This document shows positions 6,551 to 7,589 of a stretch of DNA of 7,589 nucleotides, one piece after another. The notes below the pieces were generated by a model. It worked only from the letters and a program-made list of their open reading frames with translations, had not been told where the DNA came from and searched no databases. The stretch spans positions 1 to 7,589 of the forward strand of contig JAQBUS010000037.1 in NCBI GenBank assembly GCA_027623875.1. The letters run 5' to 3'. Each line of letters opens with the position of its first letter. Position 1 is the stretch's first letter. This DNA comes from Pseudomonadota bacterium. Its GTDB lineage: Bacteria; Pseudomonadota; Alphaproteobacteria; Rhodobacterales; Rhodobacteraceae. The position numbers were made by a program, and so were the translations under genes.

Positions 6551-7474
6551 ATGAGAGAATTTCCGACTGTTCGGGGCTTAATAACTCCTAATCGATCATT
6601 GAAGGATTTAACATGGCTGAGAGTCGGTGGGCCGGCTCTTGCCTTATATCAACCTCTAGACGTTCATGACTTACAGCTTTTTTTAAGAGAGCTAAAGTCA
6701 GAGTTGGACATTTTTCCAATTGGCTTGGGTTCAAATTTAATCGTTAGGGACGGAGGCATTGATGCGGTTGTAATTCGTCTTGGAGGGAAGGCCTTTAACT
6801 ATATAAAATCAGACAATCAATACTTAATCTGTGGCGCTGCTGCTTTAGACTCTAGAGTGGCCATAAATGCAGCAGAATTGGGGTTTGATCTTACCTTTAT
6901 GCGCACCATTCCTGGGTGTGTTGGTGGTGCAGTTGTTATGAATGCGGGTTGTTATGGGGATTACGTTTCAAGCTCTCTTACTGAAGTCACGTTCATTGAT
7001 CGAGAGGGACGGACTAATCGTTGGTCTGGAGAAAAAATGAATTTTGGGTATCGTAGTAGCGCCCTTCCCATGGGATCCGTTGTCGTTGAAGCTATATTTC
7101 GACCAACAAAAGCTAAACCTGAAGATTTATTAGAAAAAATGGAAAAACAATTAAGAAATAGAAATGAGACTCAACCAAGAAATGAAAGAACAGCTGGCAG
7201 TACCTTTAGAAATCCATCAGGTTTCTCATCCCTTCTTGATGGGAATGAAGCCGACGAATTAAAGGCTTGGAAGCTAATAGAAAATTCTGGTTTTCGAGGT
7301 TTCGAACTTGGCGGTGCCAAGGTTTCTAATAAGCATCCGAATTTTCTAATAAATACTGGTGATGCCACTTCAGCTGACCTTGAGAATTTAGGTGAATTAA
7401 TACGTAAAAATGTTTTGCAAAAAAGTGGAATCTTGTTAGAGTGGGAAGTAATAAGAGTAGGGAAAAAAGATTAA
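6551..7474 (+). CDS. murB: UDP-N-acetylenolpyruvoylglucosamine reductase MurB
   Basis: MurB is a cytoplasmic FAD-dependent reductase that uses NADPH to reduce UDP-GlcNAc-enolpyruvate to UDP-MurNAc. The 307-residue length suits the shorter type II MurB rather than the roughly 340-residue E. coli type. FAD-domain motifs are TWLRVGGPA (21-29), GLGSNLIVRDGG (58-69) and IPGCVGGAVVMNAGCYG (120-136). The substrate-binding domain has FGYRSS (165-170), AGSTFRNP with the probable catalytic S217 (215-222), GGAKVSNKHPNFLINTGDA (254-272) and LEWEVIRVG, where E299 is the probable catalytic glutamate. The ATG at 6551 is the earliest possible start, because an in-frame TAA lies at 6536-6538. Its Shine-Dalgarno site is poor: only AGG at 6545-6547, 3 nt from the ATG. 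Cysteines at 123 and 134 replace the more usual Ser and Ala. Confidence 0.96.
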   Translation: MREFPTVRGLITPNRSLKDLTWLRVGGPALALYQPLDVHDLQLFLRELKSELDIFPIGLGSNLIVRDGGIDAVVIRLGGKAFNYIKSDNQYLICGAAALDSRVAINAAELGFDLTFMRTIPGCVGGAVVMNAGCYGDYVSSSLTEVTFIDREGRTNRWSGEKMNFGYRSSALPMGSVVVEAIFRPTKAKPEDLLEKMEKQLRNRNETQPRNERTAGSTFRNPSGFSSLLDGNEADELKAWKLIENSGFRGFELGGAKVSNKHPNFLINTGDATSADLENLGELIRKNVLQKSGILLEWEVIRVGKKD

Positions 7475-7511
7475 GAACTGGCATCAAGGTAAAAGAAGAA
7501 TATTTGCATTG

Positions 7512-7523
7512 TTGCTGTAAAAC
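7512..7523 (+). promoter_or_regulatory. TTGC-N2-TAAAAC element downstream of murB
   Basis: The short gap after murB holds TTGC (7512-7515) followed two bases later by TAAAAC (7518-7523). The 16 bases at 7508-7523 match 13 of 16 with 2729-2744 upstream of ftsW, and the distance to the next start is similar. There is no convincing -35. The rest of this gap (7475-7553) shows no terminator hairpin or other feature. Confidence 0.15.
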
Positions 7524-7564
7524 AAAAAGAGCTAATAAAGGCTTAAAAACTGAATGAGGCGGGT

Positions 7565-7589
7565 ATGTCGAGCAGGGCAACCCAAAAAG
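7565..7589 (+). CDS. Start of the next dcw gene (ddl expected by synteny), truncated by window end
   Basis: ATG at 7565 begins an open frame reading MSSRATQK to the window edge. GAGG (7556-7559) lies 5 nt upstream, a good Shine-Dalgarno position, and the site follows murB by 90 nt. In most Alphaproteobacteria ddl (D-alanine--D-alanine ligase) comes next, then ftsQ. Eight residues cannot identify the product. An alternative ATG at 7554 in another frame reads MRRVCRAGQPKK, a basic start that would also suit the cytoplasmic tail of FtsQ, but its only upstream purine match (AAAGG, 7537-7541) is 12 nt away. That a gene starts here is likely; which ATG and which gene remain open. Confidence 0.4.

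Noticed and set aside
1..7589. A novel system, mobile element, CRISPR array, tRNA or rRNA gene
   Set aside because: The window is filled by recognised dcw genes. I saw no spaced direct repeats, transposase or integrase motifs, terminal inverted repeats or cloverleaf-like sequence, and the gaps are each about 110 nt or less.

Overview
This window is a stretch of the division and cell wall (dcw) cluster, the peptidoglycan precursor and divisome operon. All genes are on the plus strand, in the order murF (3' end only), mraY, murD, ftsW, murG, murC, murB, followed by the first codons of another gene. Each complete gene was identified from family motifs visible in its translation. The order with murB directly after murC is typical of Alphaproteobacteria, where ddl, ftsQ, ftsA and ftsZ usually follow. 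The AT-rich coding sequence (roughly 40% G+C by eye) and the alphaproteobacterial-type motifs suggest an AT-rich, possibly free-living or marine, alphaproteobacterium. That placement is inference; no 16S or other marker is present.

Layout: positions 1-162 hold the MurF C-terminus. mraY begins at the next base with a TTG codon. murD overlaps mraY by 4 nt (ATGA). A gap of 106 nt precedes ftsW. murG overlaps ftsW by 4 nt (GTGA), and murC overlaps murG by 4 nt (TTGA). A gap of 99 nt precedes murB, and about 80-90 nt separate murB from the next start at the right edge. The three gaps are the only noncoding DNA and are where any internal promoters would lie. No gene-free stretch exceeds 300 nt.

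How the genes work together: MurB, MurC, MurD and MurF make UDP-MurNAc-pentapeptide in the cytoplasm (MurE, lying outside the window, adds the third residue). MraY transfers phospho-MurNAc-pentapeptide to undecaprenyl phosphate to give lipid I. MurG adds GlcNAc to give lipid II. FtsW polymerises lipid II at the septum with its partner transpeptidase FtsI. Co-transcription and tight overlaps fit coordinated supply of these enzymes.

I found no mobile element, CRISPR array, RNA gene or evidence of an undescribed system. The points worth a second look are small: a motif shared by the three gaps, a short dyad upstream of ftsW, a series of overlapping junctions with different start codons, and a few substitutions in otherwise conserved motifs.
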